Notes: generated by a model not told the origin, from the letters alone. A stretch of 64,000 nucleotides of DNA from Achromobacter deleyi (GCF_902859705.1 NZ_CADIJO010000025.1:1-64000); one strand, 5' to 3'; numbered from the stretch's first letter, positions 39,117 to 49,153 are shown. Numbers and translations are program-made.

Positions 39117-40589
39117 CTACAGCAGGAATATGGTGGCCAGCCCCAGGAAGATGAAAAAGCCCAGCGAGTCGGTGGCGAAGGTGAGCAGCACCGACGAGCC
39201 CATGGCGGGATCCTTGCCGAAGCGGGCCCGCAGCATGGGCACCAGCACGCCGACGGACGCGCCGACCAGCATGTTGCAGATCATGGCGGCCATCATGACC
39301 AGGGCGATCGACAGCGAATGCGAAATGGCCCAGGCGAACAGGGCGGCGACCACGCTGCCGCACAGGCCCACCATCAGGGTGACGAAGAGTTCGCGCTTGA
39401 CCAGTTGCCACAGGTTGCGGCCCGTGATGCGGCCCATGGCCAGGGCACGGATGATCAGCGTCATGGTCTGGTTGCCCGAGTTGCCGCCGATGCCGGCGAC
39501 GATGGACATCAGGAACGCCAGGATCACGATCTGGCTGACCGTGCCTTCGAATTGCGACGCCACGAACGACGCCGTGGCTGCGGTACAGAGGTTGAACAGC
39601 AGCCAGGGCGCACGGTTGCGCAGCGCGGTGCTGACGGGGGCGAAGATGTCTTCTTCTTGCAGACCGGCGCGCGACAGGGCTTGTTCCTGGGAGTCTTCGC
39701 GCATCACGTCGACGACGTCGGCAATGGTGACGCGGCCGATGAGGCGGCCCTGGTCGTCCATGACGGGGGCGGACACCAGGTCGTAGCGTTCGAAGGCGCC
39801 GGCCGCGTCGGCGTCGGAATCGAGCGGGTTGAGCGCCAGGAAGTCCGAATTCATGACGGCGCGCACTTCGGTTTCAGGTTCGCTGACCAACAGGCGAGAC
39901 AGGGGCAGGATGCCTTGCAGTTTGTCTTGCCGGTCGACCACGAAGATCTGGTCGGTGTGGTCGGGCAGTTCGTGCAGGCGGCGCAGGTAGCGCAGCACGA
40001 CTTCCAGCGTGACGTCTTCGCGCACGCGGACCATTTCGAAGTCCATGATGGCGCCGACGCTGTCTTCCGGATAGCCCATGGCTTCCAGCAGCTGTGCGCG
40101 CTCTTCTTCGGTCAGGCCCTTCTGGACTTCGGCGACGACGTCCGGCGGCAGGTCGGGCGCCAGGTCGGCCAGCTCGTCGGCGTCCATGTTGCCGGTGGCG
40201 GCCACCAGGTCCTGGCGGTCCATCGCTTCGATCAGCGATTCGCGCACCCAGTCTTCGACCTCGAGCAGCACGTCCGCGTCGTGCTCGGGGCTGACCAGCT
40301 TCCAGATGGCCTGGCGTTCGTCCTTGGGCAGCGATTCCAGGATGAAGGCGATGTCCGCCGGGTGCAGGCCGTCGAGCAGGGTCTTGAGTTCGGCTTCGTG
40401 CTGTCGATGCACCAGGTCTTCGACCAGGGTGGCCTTGGCATCGCCTTCTTCCTGGCGATGGACCAGATCGGCGACCAGCTGCTGGCGGCGCAGGCGTTCC
40501 TGGACTTCCGCCAGGGCGTGTTGCGCGTCTTCCGGGTCGAGGCGACGGGGCGTCGCAGGCGGTTTCTGCGCGGCGGCGGACTGCGTCAT
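39117..40589 (-). CDS. mgtE: MgtE-family magnesium transporter
   Basis: This 490-residue Mg2+ channel/transporter has a cytosolic N domain (about residues 45-155), two CBS domains (about 160-285) that sense Mg2+, and five membrane helices (about 310-490), including the pore segment MSIVAGIGGNSGNQTMTLIIRA typical of MgtE (given here in pieces: GIGGNSGNQ). The first 45 residues form a charged helical extension. It starts 10 bases after the stop of the thioesterase gene, so the two form an operon. Confidence 0.95.
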   Translation of the reverse strand: MTQSAAAQKPPATPRRLDPEDAQHALAEVQERLRRQQLVADLVHRQEEGDAKATLVEDLVHRQHEAELKTLLDGLHPADIAFILESLPKDERQAIWKLVSPEHDADVLLEVEDWVRESLIEAMDRQDLVAATGNMDADELADLAPDLPPDVVAEVQKGLTEEERAQLLEAMGYPEDSVGAIMDFEMVRVREDVTLEVVLRYLRRLHELPDHTDQIFVVDRQDKLQGILPLSRLLVSEPETEVRAVMNSDFLALNPLDSDADAAGAFERYDLVSAPVMDDQGRLIGRVTIADVVDVMREDSQEQALSRAGLQEEDIFAPVSTALRNRAPWLLFNLCTAATASFVASQFEGTVSQIVILAFLMSIVAGIGGNSGNQTMTLIIRALAMGRITGRNLWQLVKRELFVTLMVGLCGSVVAALFAWAISHSLSIALVMMAAMICNMLVGASVGVLVPMLRARFGKDPAMGSSVLLTFATDSLGFFIFLGLATIFLL

Positions 40590-40599
40590 GCGTTACGGC

Positions 40600-41010
40600 T
40601 CAAAGAATAGGGAGGGGGCGGCTGCGCCGCGCTTCGTCGGTGGCCACGTAGGTCAGCGTGGCTTCGGTGACCTTGACGACTTCGGCGTCCAGCCGCTGGC
40701 GTTCGGCATAGACCTCGACGGACACGGTGACGGAGGTCTTGCCGGTCTTGACGACCGCGGCGTAGAAACTGAGCAGGTCGCCCACGAAAACGGGCTGCTT
40801 GAACTGGAAGGCGTTGACGGCGACGGTGGCCACCCGGCCCGCCGCACGGCGGGCGGCGGGGATGGACCCCGCGATGTCCACCTGGGACATGATCCAGCCG
40901 CCGAAAACGTCCCCGTGGATATTGGCGTCCGCCGGCATCGGCATGACGCGCAATACCGCGTCGCGATCGGCGGGCAAAGTCGTGAAGGGGGTTTTGGTGC
41001 TGGAGGTCAT
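40600..41010 (-). CDS. acyl-CoA thioesterase (hotdog fold, YciA-like)
   Basis: This 136-residue hotdog-fold hydrolase shows the YciA/BACH pattern: MPADANIHGDVFGGWIMSQVD near residues 23-43, with the catalytic Asp in that segment, then AVNAFQFKQPVFVGD near 65. It releases CoA from acyl-CoAs in the cytosol. The ATG with GGAG eight bases upstream is chosen; an upstream in-frame ATG eight codons earlier is possible. Co-transcribed with mgtE. Confidence 0.9.
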   Translation of the reverse strand: MTSSTKTPFTTLPADRDAVLRVMPMPADANIHGDVFGGWIMSQVDIAGSIPAARRAAGRVATVAVNAFQFKQPVFVGDLLSFYAAVVKTGKTSVTVSVEVYAERQRLDAEVVKVTEATLTYVATDEARRSRPLPIL

Positions 41011-41107
41011 GCGGCCGGCTCCAATGCAAGGCAACCAGCCGATTATGCAGGAAAAACATGGCCCCCGGGCGCGTGCCGGGGGCCTGCCGCAGCGGTTTAT
41101 CGCAGGA

Positions 41108-42193
41108 TCACGAAGCCAGCTTGACGATGCCGTAGCCGCCCACCAGCAACCAGGCGTAGAGGATCAGGCCCAGCGCCATCACGCGGGGACCGGCCTTGCG
41201 GATCTGGGCGAAGCGGGTTTCGATGCCCAGCGCGGTCATGGCCATGGTCAGGGCGAAGACATCCAGGCGGCGAATGGCGGCGACAGCGTCGGCCGGGATG
41301 ATGTTGAGCGAGTTGATGATGGCCAGGACCAGGAAGCCGACCGCGAACCAGGGGATGGGCAGCTTGGCGCCCTTGGCCTGGCCGCCGGCGTGGCTGGCGG
41401 CGCTGCGCAGGTACAGGCCCAGCACCAGCAGCACCGGCACGAGCAGGGCAACTCGGGTCATCTTGACGATGGTGGCGACTTCGGTGGTGGCCGGGTCGAT
41501 GTTGCTGGCCGCGCCGACGACCTGGGCCACTTCGTGGATGGTGCCGCCGATATAGATGCCCAGGGCCTGGGTGTCGAATTGAAGCCAGCCGGCGTGGTAC
41601 AGCACCGGGTACAGGAACATGGACAGGGTGCCGAACAGCACCACGGTGGCCACGGCTACGGCGCTTTTGTGCGGGGCGGCGCGCAAGGTGGGTTCGAAGG
41701 CCAGTACGGCGGCCGCGCCGCAGATGGCGCTGCCGGCGGCGGTCAGCATGGCGGTGTCGCGGTCCAGGCCCAACAGGCGCTGGCCCACCAGGGTGCCGAT
41801 CAGCAGCGTGCCCACCACCACCGCCACCGATACGGCCAGGCCGGGCAGGCCCACGGCGGCGATCTGCTGGATGCTGATGTTCAGGCCATAGAAGGCCACG
41901 GCGATGCGCAGCAGGCGGCGCGCGGTGAAGTTGACGCCCACGCCCCAGTCGACCGGCATGGTGCCGCGCAGGAAGTTGCCGTACAGCATGCCGCAGACAA
42001 TGCCGACGACCAGCGGCGAGAAACCCAGCTGGCGGATGGCGGGCAGGTCGGCCAGCTGCATGACCGCGGCGGCCATGAGTCCGACGAACAGCACGCCATT
42101 GAGCTTGTCGCGCCAGGGGGTGGCGGTGGCCGCGGGGGCGGCGGCCGGGGGGGAGGAAGAGAGAGGGGCGGTGGCGCTGGTGGCGGAGCTCAT
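41108..42193 (-). CDS. YeiH/UPF0324-family membrane protein
   Basis: This 361-residue polytopic protein has about ten helices after a Ser/Ala/Pro-rich cytosolic start of 25 residues. FYGLNISIQQIAAVG, GSAICGAAAVLAFEP and IGGTIHEVAQVVGA are hallmarks of the YeiH (putative sulfate exporter) family, whose substrate is not firmly known. It is divergent from a LysR regulator, as in the yeiE-yeiH pair. A LysR-type palindrome lies between them, so it is probably activated by that regulator. Confidence 0.9.
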   Translation of the reverse strand: MSSATSATAPLSSSPPAAAPAATATPWRDKLNGVLFVGLMAAAVMQLADLPAIRQLGFSPLVVGIVCGMLYGNFLRGTMPVDWGVGVNFTARRLLRIAVAFYGLNISIQQIAAVGLPGLAVSVAVVVGTLLIGTLVGQRLLGLDRDTAMLTAAGSAICGAAAVLAFEPTLRAAPHKSAVAVATVVLFGTLSMFLYPVLYHAGWLQFDTQALGIYIGGTIHEVAQVVGAASNIDPATTEVATIVKMTRVALLVPVLLVLGLYLRSAASHAGGQAKGAKLPIPWFAVGFLVLAIINSLNIIPADAVAAIRRLDVFALTMAMTALGIETRFAQIRKAGPRVMALGLILYAWLLVGGYGIVKLAS

Positions 42194-42226
42194 GGCGGGC
42201 CTTTGGGCATATCTAAATAACTAGAC

Positions 42227-42240
42227 GAAATATTAATTTC
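42227..42240. repeat. AT-rich inverted repeat in the YeiH/LysR gap
   Basis: GAAATATTAATTTC is nearly palindromic (GAAAT with ATTTC arms). It lies 34 bases before the YeiH start and about 40 bases from the clearer LysR site, so it may be a secondary binding site. Confidence 0.3.
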
Positions 42241-42277
42241 CGGCCTGTTATTTGAAAAATCTTTATTTTGAATATGT

Positions 42278-42298
42278 AATATCAGAAATTCCGATATT
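42278..42298. promoter_or_regulatory. LysR binding site (T-N11-A) between yeiH-like and lysR-like genes
   Basis: AATATC, nine bases, GATATT form a perfect 6-bp-arm palindrome that contains T-N11-A. It lies 42 bases before the LysR ATG in an AT-rich, 147-base divergent promoter region. This is the expected autoregulatory and activating site. Confidence 0.6.
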
Positions 42299-42340
42299 TA
42301 TTCGGAGCAACCGCCAGGTGCCCATCGATCGGGCTTCGTC

Positions 42341-43237
42341 ATGACCCCAGACCAACTGCTTACCTTTGCCGCCGTTGCCGATGCCGGCAATATCAGTCGC
42401 GCCGCGCTGGCGCTGCATCTGTCGCAGCCCGCGGTGTCCGGCCAGCTGCGGGCCTTGCAGGAGTGGTTCGGCGAGCCGCTGTACCGCCGCAGCGGCCACG
42501 GCATTGCGCTGACCGAAGCGGGTGAGCGTCTGGCCGAGCAGGCGCGCCAGTTGCGCCAGGTGTACCGGCAGGCGCAGGCCGTGCGCGAATCCTGGCGCGG
42601 GCTGGAAACGGGCGCGTTGCGCCTGGGGGCCAGCACCACGCCGGCCAGCTATCTGCTGCCGGCGCTGGTGGCCGACTTCCGCCATGCCTTTCCGGCGGTC
42701 AGCCTGCACCTGTCCGACGGCAATACCCGCGAAATCGTCGAGCGCCTGCCGGCGTTGGACCTGGCCTTCATCGAAGGCGATGTCCCAGCCGGCCTGCCCG
42801 CCGACACGGCCGTGCACGCCTGGCGGCAGGACGAAGTGGTGGCGATCGTGCGGGCCGACCATGCCCTGGCGGGCAAGGGGGCGGTGACGCTGCGCGACCT
42901 GGCGGCATCGGCGCTGGTGATGCGCGAACCGGGTTCAGGGGTGCGGCGGCTGGTGGAACGCGCGTTTGCCGATGCCGGGCTGGCGCCGTCGATCGGGCTG
43001 GAATTGGCAGGGGTGGAAGGGGTGAAGCAGGCCGTGCGCGCCGGCCTGGGGGTGGGCTTCGTGTCGGCGATGTCGATGCGGCATGAAGATGGCGCGCTGG
43101 CGGCCTTGCGGCTGCTGCCCCGGCCGCTGACGCGCACCTTGAGCATCCTGGTGCCGCATGCCGATGCGGCGGCCCGCGCCGCCCAGCGCTTCCTGGCGAT
43201 GTGCCTGGCGGTGGGGGCGGGGCAGGCCGTGATCTAG
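42341..43237 (+). CDS. LysR-family regulator, probably of the YeiH gene
   Basis: This 298-residue LysR protein has its helix-turn-helix at about residues 2-60 (NISRAALALHLSQPAVSGQLRALQ) and a type 2 periplasmic-binding-like effector domain from about 88. Its N-terminus and its position divergent from the YeiH-type gene recall YeiE, CysB-like regulators of sulfur/oxidative response; the ligand is unknown. Its stop lies 10 bases from the convergent amidohydrolase stop. Confidence 0.92.
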   Translation: MTPDQLLTFAAVADAGNISRAALALHLSQPAVSGQLRALQEWFGEPLYRRSGHGIALTEAGERLAEQARQLRQVYRQAQAVRESWRGLETGALRLGASTTPASYLLPALVADFRHAFPAVSLHLSDGNTREIVERLPALDLAFIEGDVPAGLPADTAVHAWRQDEVVAIVRADHALAGKGAVTLRDLAASALVMREPGSGVRRLVERAFADAGLAPSIGLELAGVEGVKQAVRAGLGVGFVSAMSMRHEDGALAALRLLPRPLTRTLSILVPHADAAARAAQRFLAMCLAVGAGQAVI

Positions 43238-43255
43238 GCCTGGATGATCAGGCCT
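43236..43255. terminator. hairpin spanning two convergent stop codons
   Basis: AGGCCTG and CAGGCCT form a 7-bp stem with a six-base loop. Its arms include bases of both stop codons. No T run follows, so termination would be partial. Confidence 0.4.
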
Positions 43256-44444
43256 TGGCCAGGCGCTTGAGCGCCAGTTGCACCCAGTAGGTGCCGCCCA
43301 GCGGCAGCAGGTCGTCGTTGAAGTCGTAGCTGCCGTTGTGCAGCATGCAGGGACCCAGGCCGTGGCCGGCGGCGCGGTGGTCGCCCGTGCCGTTGCCGAT
43401 CCAGACGTAGGCGCCCGGCAGTTCCTGCAGCATGAAGGCGAAGTCTTCGGCGCCCATGGTGGGCTGGACGTGGTCATTGACCATGTCGTCGCCGACGATA
43501 TCGCGCATGACGTCGGCACAGAAGGCGGCTTCGTCGGGGTGGTTGATGGTGGGCGGGTAGTTGCGCTGGAAGGTGAACTGCACTTCGCAATCCATGGCCG
43601 CGCAGGTGTGGCGCGCGATTTCTTCCATACGGCGTTCGATCAGGTCCAGCACGTCCAGCGTGAAGGTGCGCACGGTGCCGCGCAGTTCGGCGTGGTTGGG
43701 CACGACGTTGTCGGCGCTGCCCGCGTGGATCTGCGTGATGCTCAGCACGGCGGCATCCAGCGGGTTGCGGTTGCGCGTGATGATGGTCTGCAGCGACTGC
43801 GCCAGTTGCACGGCGGCCATGACCGGATCGATGCCCAGGTTGGGCATGCCGGCGTGCGTGCCCTTGCCCTTGACCACGATCGAGAATTCGTTGCTGGACG
43901 CCATGATGGGGCCGGCGGTGACGCCGAACTGGCCGGGCTTCATGCCGGGCCAGTTGTGCATGCCGAACACGGCTTCCATGGGGAAGCGGGTGAACAGGCC
44001 GTCGTCGATCATGCGCTTGGCGCCGCCGCCGCCTTCTTCGGCGGGCTGGAAGATGACGTAGACGGTGCCGGCGAAGTCGCGGTGCTGCGACAGGTAGCGC
44101 GCGGCGGCCAGCAGCATGGCCGTGTGGCCGTCGTGGCCGCAGGCGTGCATCTTGCCTTCGTGCTTGCTGGCGTGGTCGAAGGTGTTGGCTTCCTGCATGG
44201 GCAGGGCGTCCATGTCGGCGCGCAGGCCGACGGCGCGTTCGCCCGGCTGGTTGCCGCGGATGATGCCGACCACGCCTGTGCCGCCCAGGCCGCGATGGAT
44301 CTCGATGCCCCATTCTTCAAGCTTGGCCGCCACCACGTCCGCCGTGCGGAATTCCTCGAAAGCCAGTTCGGGATGTGCGTGGATGTCGCGTCGGATCTGG
44401 GAGATGTCGTGGTGCCACGCGACGATGGGTTCGAGCAGTTTCAT
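43248..44444 (-). CDS. M20-family amidohydrolase, second copy
   Basis: This 398-residue paralogue of the M20 enzyme at 3122-4315 shares every family motif: [51 protein letters not shown] and MGAEDFAFML. It probably hydrolyses N-acyl amino acids or similar amides. The ATG of MKLLEPIVAW is used; a TTG four codons upstream is possible, and neither has a strong ribosome-binding site. It is divergent from fadD. Confidence 0.9.
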   Translation of the reverse strand: MKLLEPIVAWHHDISQIRRDIHAHPELAFEEFRTADVVAAKLEEWGIEIHRGLGGTGVVGIIRGNQPGERAVGLRADMDALPMQEANTFDHASKHEGKMHACGHDGHTAMLLAAARYLSQHRDFAGTVYVIFQPAEEGGGGAKRMIDDGLFTRFPMEAVFGMHNWPGMKPGQFGVTAGPIMASSNEFSIVVKGKGTHAGMPNLGIDPVMAAVQLAQSLQTIITRNRNPLDAAVLSITQIHAGSADNVVPNHAELRGTVRTFTLDVLDLIERRMEEIARHTCAAMDCEVQFTFQRNYPPTINHPDEAAFCADVMRDIVGDDMVNDHVQPTMGAEDFAFMLQELPGAYVWIGNGTGDHRAAGHGLGPCMLHNGSYDFNDDLLPLGGTYWVQLALKRLAKA

Positions 44445-44520
44445 GGGAGGGATCAAGCGGAATTTGGGAACGCAACAAGGTTATCATCAATCAAAAGCCA
44501 ATTTAATGGAGACAAACACC

Positions 44521-46233
44521 ATGACCCGCCCGTGGCTTGCCCATTACCCGCAAGGGGTTCCCGCCGATATCTCCACCGACGGCTACACCTCGCTGACCGA
44601 CCTGCTGGACCGCGCCTGCAAGCAGTATTCGTCCCGCACCGCCCTGACCGCCATGGGCAGCGACATCACCTATGCGCAGCTGGATGCACATGCCCGGGCG
44701 TTCGCCGGCTGGCTGCAAAGCCTGGGGTTGCCCAAGGGCTCGCGGGTCGCGCTGATGATGCCCAATGTGCCGGCCTACCTGGTCGCCATGCTCGGCACGC
44801 TGCGGGCCGGCCATGCGGTGGTCAACGTCAACCCGCTCTACACCGCCGACGAACTGCAGCGCCAGTTGCAGGACAGCGGCGCGTCCGTCATCGTCATTCT
44901 CGAGAATTTCGCGCACACGCTGCAAAGCGTGTCCGACCGCGGTGCGCTCAAGCATATTGTGGTGACGGGCCCGGGCGACTTGCTCGGCGGGTTGAAGGCG
45001 CCGCTGGTCAATCTGGCGGCCCGCTATATCAAGAAGCTGGTGCCCGCCTGGCGCATCGACGGCGCGTTGATGCTGCCGCAGGTGCTGGCCCAGGGCGCGC
45101 GCCTGCCGTTCGCCGCGCCGGCCATTTCGATGGATGACCTGGCGGTGCTGCAATACACCGGGGGCACCACCGGCGTGCCCAAGGGCGCGATGCTGTCGCA
45201 CCGCAACCTGACCGCCAATGTGATGCAGATGGAAGCCGTGGCCAGCCCCGCGCTGCACGACATGGCGGGCCAGCAGATCACCATTCTCAGCGCCTTGCCG
45301 CTGTACCACGTGTTCGCCATGACGGTCTGCGGCCTGTATGGCCTGCATGCGGGCATGCGCAACGTGCTGATCATCAACCCGCGCGACCAGCCTTCGCTGA
45401 TCGGGGCATGGCGCAAGACGCCCATCAATGTGTTCCCCGGCGTCAATACGCTGTTCAACGCGCTGGCCCACAACGACGACTTCGCCAAGCTGGATTTTTC
45501 CGGCTTGCGGCTGACCCTGGGCGGCGGCATGGCCGTGCAGCAGGCGGTGGCCGAGCGCTGGCTCAAGATCACCGGGCGGCCGCTGGTCGAAGGCTATGGG
45601 TTGTCCGAGACGTCGCCGGTGGCCACGGTCAACCCGACCAACGCCACCGCGTATTCGGGGTCCATCGGCCTGCCGTTGCCGTCCACCGAGGTCGCGATTC
45701 TTGACGATGCCGGCCACGAGGTGCCGCTCGGCGAGCGGGGCGAGGTGGCCATCCGCGGGCCGCAGGTCATGCTGGGTTATTGGCAAAAGCCGGACGAAAC
45801 TCGCCACGCCATGACGGCCGACGGATTCTTCCGCACCGGCGATATCGGCATCATGGACGACAAGGGCTACACGCGCATCGTCGACCGCAAGAAGGACATG
45901 ATCACGGTGTCCGGCTTCAAGGTCTATCCGAACGAGGTGGAAGCGGCGGTGGCGCAGATGCCCGGCGTGCTGGAATGCGCGGCCATCGGCGTGCCGGACG
46001 AGCATTCGGGCGAGGCCGTCAAGGTGTTCGTCGTGAAGAAAGACCCGGCGCTGACCGAAGCGCAGGTGCAGGCATGGTGCAAGGACAAGCTGACCGGCTA
46101 CAAGCGGCCGCGCTTCGTCGAGTTCCGTGATGAACTGCCCAAGAGCAACGTCGGCAAGATCCTGCGGCGTGAATTGCGCCCGGATGCTGGCGCCGAGGCC
46201 AACGCCGCGGCGCCGCAGGGCCAGACGGCCTGA
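44521..46233 (+). CDS. fadD: long-chain fatty-acid--CoA ligase
   Basis: This 570-residue adenylate-forming enzyme activates fatty acids to acyl-CoA for uptake and beta-oxidation. It has the AMP-binding P-loop QYTGGTTGVPKGAM near residue 211, NPRDQPSLIGAWRKTPI, VEGYGLSETSP, and the hinge and C-terminal RTGDIGIMDDKGYTRIVDRKKDM with catalytic Lys in KSNVGKILRREL. The match to E. coli FadD is strong throughout. GGAGA lies 9 bases before the chosen ATG; an ATG five codons earlier is less well placed. The last 15 residues are Ala-rich. Confidence 0.94.
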   Translation: MTRPWLAHYPQGVPADISTDGYTSLTDLLDRACKQYSSRTALTAMGSDITYAQLDAHARAFAGWLQSLGLPKGSRVALMMPNVPAYLVAMLGTLRAGHAVVNVNPLYTADELQRQLQDSGASVIVILENFAHTLQSVSDRGALKHIVVTGPGDLLGGLKAPLVNLAARYIKKLVPAWRIDGALMLPQVLAQGARLPFAAPAISMDDLAVLQYTGGTTGVPKGAMLSHRNLTANVMQMEAVASPALHDMAGQQITILSALPLYHVFAMTVCGLYGLHAGMRNVLIINPRDQPSLIGAWRKTPINVFPGVNTLFNALAHNDDFAKLDFSGLRLTLGGGMAVQQAVAERWLKITGRPLVEGYGLSETSPVATVNPTNATAYSGSIGLPLPSTEVAILDDAGHEVPLGERGEVAIRGPQVMLGYWQKPDETRHAMTADGFFRTGDIGIMDDKGYTRIVDRKKDMITVSGFKVYPNEVEAAVAQMPGVLECAAIGVPDEHSGEAVKVFVVKKDPALTEAQVQAWCKDKLTGYKRPRFVEFRDELPKSNVGKILRRELRPDAGAEANAAAPQGQTA

Positions 46234-46252
46234 TCAGGCGTGATGCGGGACG

Positions 46253-46270
46253 GCCGGGCGTCAGCCCGGC
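46253..46270. terminator. hairpin at the end of the IMPase-like gene
   Basis: GCCGGGC and GCCCGGC form a 7-bp stem around the stop codon of the minus-strand gene, 20 bases after fadD. It may weakly terminate either convergent transcript. Confidence 0.4.
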
Positions 46271-47136
46271 TGGTCCAGGTGGGGGGCGATCATGTCGTGC
46301 AGGGCGCGTTCGATGTCGCGGTTGCCCGCCACCACGCGTCCGCCGATGGGCCAGGAATCGGTGCGATGCATGTCGCTGCAGGCGCCGCCCGCTTCGCGCA
46401 CGATCAGCGTCCCCGCGGCCACATCCCAGGGGGCTAGCCCCATTTCCCAATAGCCGTCATAGCGGCCGCAGGCCGTCCAGGCCAGGTCCAGCGCGGCCGC
46501 GCCCATGCGCCGCACGCCGCGCGCACGGTTGATGGCGTCATGCAGCATCGGCATGTATTGGCTGGCGAAAGAGAAATCGCGGAACGGAAAGCCGGTGGCC
46601 AGCACCGAGTCTTCGAGCGTGCGGGTGCGCGAGCACGAGATGCGGCGGCCGTTGAGCCAGGCGCCCAGGCCGTACACGGCGGTGAAGAGTTCTTCGCGGC
46701 AGGGGTCGTAGACCACGCCGACGACCGGCGTATCGGCTTGCAGGCGCTCGTTGGCGGAGACCGCGGCGCCGGCATGCGCGATCAGGGCGATCGAGACCGC
46801 ATAGTGGGGGATGTCGTGCAGGAAATTGGTGGTGCCGTCCAGCGGATCGATGTACCAGGTGGCGGCGCCTTGGGCCTGGCCGCCGGTTTCCTCGGCGACG
46901 ATGCCGAATTTGGGCGTGCGGGTCTGCAGCTCCTGGATAATGACGGCCTCGGCTTCGCGGTCGGCCTGCGACACGAGATCGTTGCGCGCTTTGCGGTCGA
47001 TCACGAGATCGGCGCGATGATGCGCGTAGGATTGCAGGATGGCTGCTCCGGCATGCGCCGCCGTGACCGCAGCGTCGATCGCGGCGCACAGGTCTATGGG
47101 AGAAGCCAGCGAGCGGGGCGGATCATAGGTTTCCAT
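46261..47136 (-). CDS. inositol-monophosphatase-family phosphatase
   Basis: This 291-residue Mg2+-dependent phosphatase of the IMPase/CysQ/SuhB superfamily has motif A IDPLDGTTNF near residue 99, the Glu pair VAEETGG near 82 and motif B WDVAAGTLIVREAGG near 230. The substrate may be inositol phosphate or another small phosphate ester. The ATG of METYDPPRSL is chosen because the region further upstream is unlike the family and would overlap the divergent mnmC gene. Confidence 0.9.
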   Translation of the reverse strand: METYDPPRSLASPIDLCAAIDAAVTAAHAGAAILQSYAHHRADLVIDRKARNDLVSQADREAEAVIIQELQTRTPKFGIVAEETGGQAQGAATWYIDPLDGTTNFLHDIPHYAVSIALIAHAGAAVSANERLQADTPVVGVVYDPCREELFTAVYGLGAWLNGRRISCSRTRTLEDSVLATGFPFRDFSFASQYMPMLHDAINRARGVRRMGAAALDLAWTACGRYDGYWEMGLAPWDVAAGTLIVREAGGACSDMHRTDSWPIGGRVVAGNRDIERALHDMIAPHLDQPG

Positions 47137-47278
47137 GAATCGAGTGTAAGCCCAGGTATGCGTCAAATTCGTGGCCACGGCCGCAAAAGGCGCTTGGTGC
47201 GTGGCGTCCATCCAACGCCGGCCATCGTGTCGTCCGATAATCCTTTCTGTCTGATAGTCGTCCAATTCGCCGCTTTCC

Positions 47279-49153
47279 ATGTCCTCGTCCTATGTTCCCC
47301 TGACCCCCGCCGTCGCTGAATTCGATGCGCAAGGCCGTCTTTTCAGTCCGGTCTATGGCGACGTCTACCACTCGCCGTCGGGGGCGCTGGGGCAGGCGGA
47401 ACATGTGTTTCTGCGTGGCAATGGCCTGCCTGAACGCTGGCGTGGGCGCGACGCCTTCACGGTCTGCGAGACCGGCTTTGGCCTGGGGCTGAATTTCCTG
47501 GCGCTATGGCGCGCGTGGCGTGACGATCCGCAGCGCTCACGGACCCTGCACGTGGTGTCGCTGGAAGCGCATCCGTTCGGGCGTGAGGACCTTGCGGCGT
47601 TGCTGGCGCGGCACGCGCCCGATTCGCTGGCGTCGCTGGGCGGGCAATTGGCCGCGCAATGGCCGGCGTTGCTGCCCGGCTTGCATCGGTTGGAATTCGA
47701 GGGCGGCGCAGTGACGCTGACCCTGGGTTTCGGCGATGCGCAGACGCTGGCGCCACGTTTGTCGGCCAGGGTGGATGCTTACTTCCTGGACGGCTTTGCG
47801 CCCGAACGCAATCCGCATATGTGGCAGGCGCCGCTCTTGAAGGCGCTGGCGCGCCTGGCCGCGGCCGACGCCACCGTGGCGACCTGGGCATGTACCGGCG
47901 AGTTGCGGCAGGCCTTGCAGGATGCGGGTTTCGAGGTGCGCCGGGCGCCGGGTTATGGCGGCAAGTGGCACATGACGGTGGGGGCGGTGGCGGCGCCGGG
48001 CGTCGCGGTGAGCACACCGGCCGTGGCCGATGCCCAGCGCCATGCCGTGGTGGTCGGCGCGGGGCTGGCCGGGTCGGGAATGGCGCAGTCCCTGGCGCTG
48101 CGCGGGTGGCGCGTGACGGTGCTGGACGCCGCGCTGGCGCACGGTACGGCCGCCCATGCAGGCCATGCCGCAGCGGCATTGACGCCTGTGCTGGCGCGGG
48201 ATGACAACGCGCGGGCGCGCTTGTCGCGCGCAGGCAGTGCGCGGGCGTTGGCGCGTTGGGCAGGCTTGCCTGTCGGCGCGGCGCCGACCGTCTGCGGCAC
48301 CGTGCAGCTGGAACGCGACGAGGGGCGGGCGGCCGCACTGGCCGGCACGTTGGCAACCCTGGCCTTTCCCCAGGATTGGGTCCGCGAAGTCAGCCGCGAC
48401 GAAGCCAGCGCCTTGGCGGGTCTGCCGCTGGCGCGAGGCGGCGTGTTTTTCGGCCAGGGCATGCTGGTGCAGCCCGACAAGTTGATTCCCGCGTTGCTGG
48501 CCACGCCCGGGGTACAGGTCGTGCCGGGTGCGGTGGCGCGGGTGGTGGCCGAGGGGACGGGCTGGCGTGCCCTGGACGCGGCTGGCCACGAATTGGCGCA
48601 GGCCGACACCGTCATCCTGGCCAATGCCTTCGGCGCGCAGGCGGTATTGGAGGCCAGCGGCTTGCTGGCGCCCCTGCCGCGAGTGGCTCAGATGCATGCG
48701 CTGGCCGGCGAAGTGACCCTGGTGCCGGCTGCGGCCTTGGCGGGCGGCCCGCGCTGCGTGGTGGGGGGCGAAGGTTATCTGCTGCCCGACACCGGGGCCG
48801 GTTGCGTGGTGGGCAGTACTTATGTGCATGGCGCGACCCAGGCGAACATCGGGGCCGAGGGCCAGCGAGTCACGCTGGACAAGGCGGCGGGCTTGCTGGG
48901 CTGCGCATTTCCGGGATTCGACGCCCTGGTGCCGGGCAGTCTGCCCGGTTGGGCGGGATGGCGCGCGGTGCTGCCGGGGCGGCTGCCCGCCGTGGGGCCG
49001 TTGGCGCATGCGCCAGGCCTGTGGCTGGCCGCGGGCTACGCGTCACGCGGGCTGTCGTGGTCGGCACTGATGGGCGACCTGATCGCCGCGCGCCTTTGCG
49101 GCGAACCGTCACCGCTTGAAACCGATCTGGCCCAACTTATTTTGCCGCGCTGA
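47279..49153 (+). CDS. mnmC: bifunctional tRNA mnm5s2U biosynthesis protein
   Basis: This 624-residue protein combines an N-terminal methyltransferase domain (about residues 1-240: [19 protein letters not shown] loop, [25 protein letters not shown]) with a C-terminal FAD oxidoreductase (about 255-620: [21 protein letters not shown], and a [17 protein letters not shown] end). It completes the 5-methylaminomethyl-2-thiouridine wobble modification in tRNAs such as Lys, Glu and Gln; one such tRNA, Lys(UUU), is encoded 5 kb downstream. It begins inside the divergent gap before the IMPase gene. Confidence 0.96.
   Translation: MSSSYVPLTPAVAEFDAQGRLFSPVYGDVYHSPSGALGQAEHVFLRGNGLPERWRGRDAFTVCETGFGLGLNFLALWRAWRDDPQRSRTLHVVSLEAHPFGREDLAALLARHAPDSLASLGGQLAAQWPALLPGLHRLEFEGGAVTLTLGFGDAQTLAPRLSARVDAYFLDGFAPERNPHMWQAPLLKALARLAAADATVATWACTGELRQALQDAGFEVRRAPGYGGKWHMTVGAVAAPGVAVSTPAVADAQRHAVVVGAGLAGSGMAQSLALRGWRVTVLDAALAHGTAAHAGHAAAALTPVLARDDNARARLSRAGSARALARWAGLPVGAAPTVCGTVQLERDEGRAAALAGTLATLAFPQDWVREVSRDEASALAGLPLARGGVFFGQGMLVQPDKLIPALLATPGVQVVPGAVARVVAEGTGWRALDAAGHELAQADTVILANAFGAQAVLEASGLLAPLPRVAQMHALAGEVTLVPAAALAGGPRCVVGGEGYLLPDTGAGCVVGSTYVHGATQANIGAEGQRVTLDKAAGLLGCAFPGFDALVPGSLPGWAGWRAVLPGRLPAVGPLAHAPGLWLAAGYASRGLSWSALMGDLIAARLCGEPSPLETDLAQLILPR

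Noticed and set aside
44116-44520. Upstream extension of fadD
   Set aside because: It is antisense to the M20 gene and has no AMP-ligase similarity; a ribosome-binding site precedes the later ATG.
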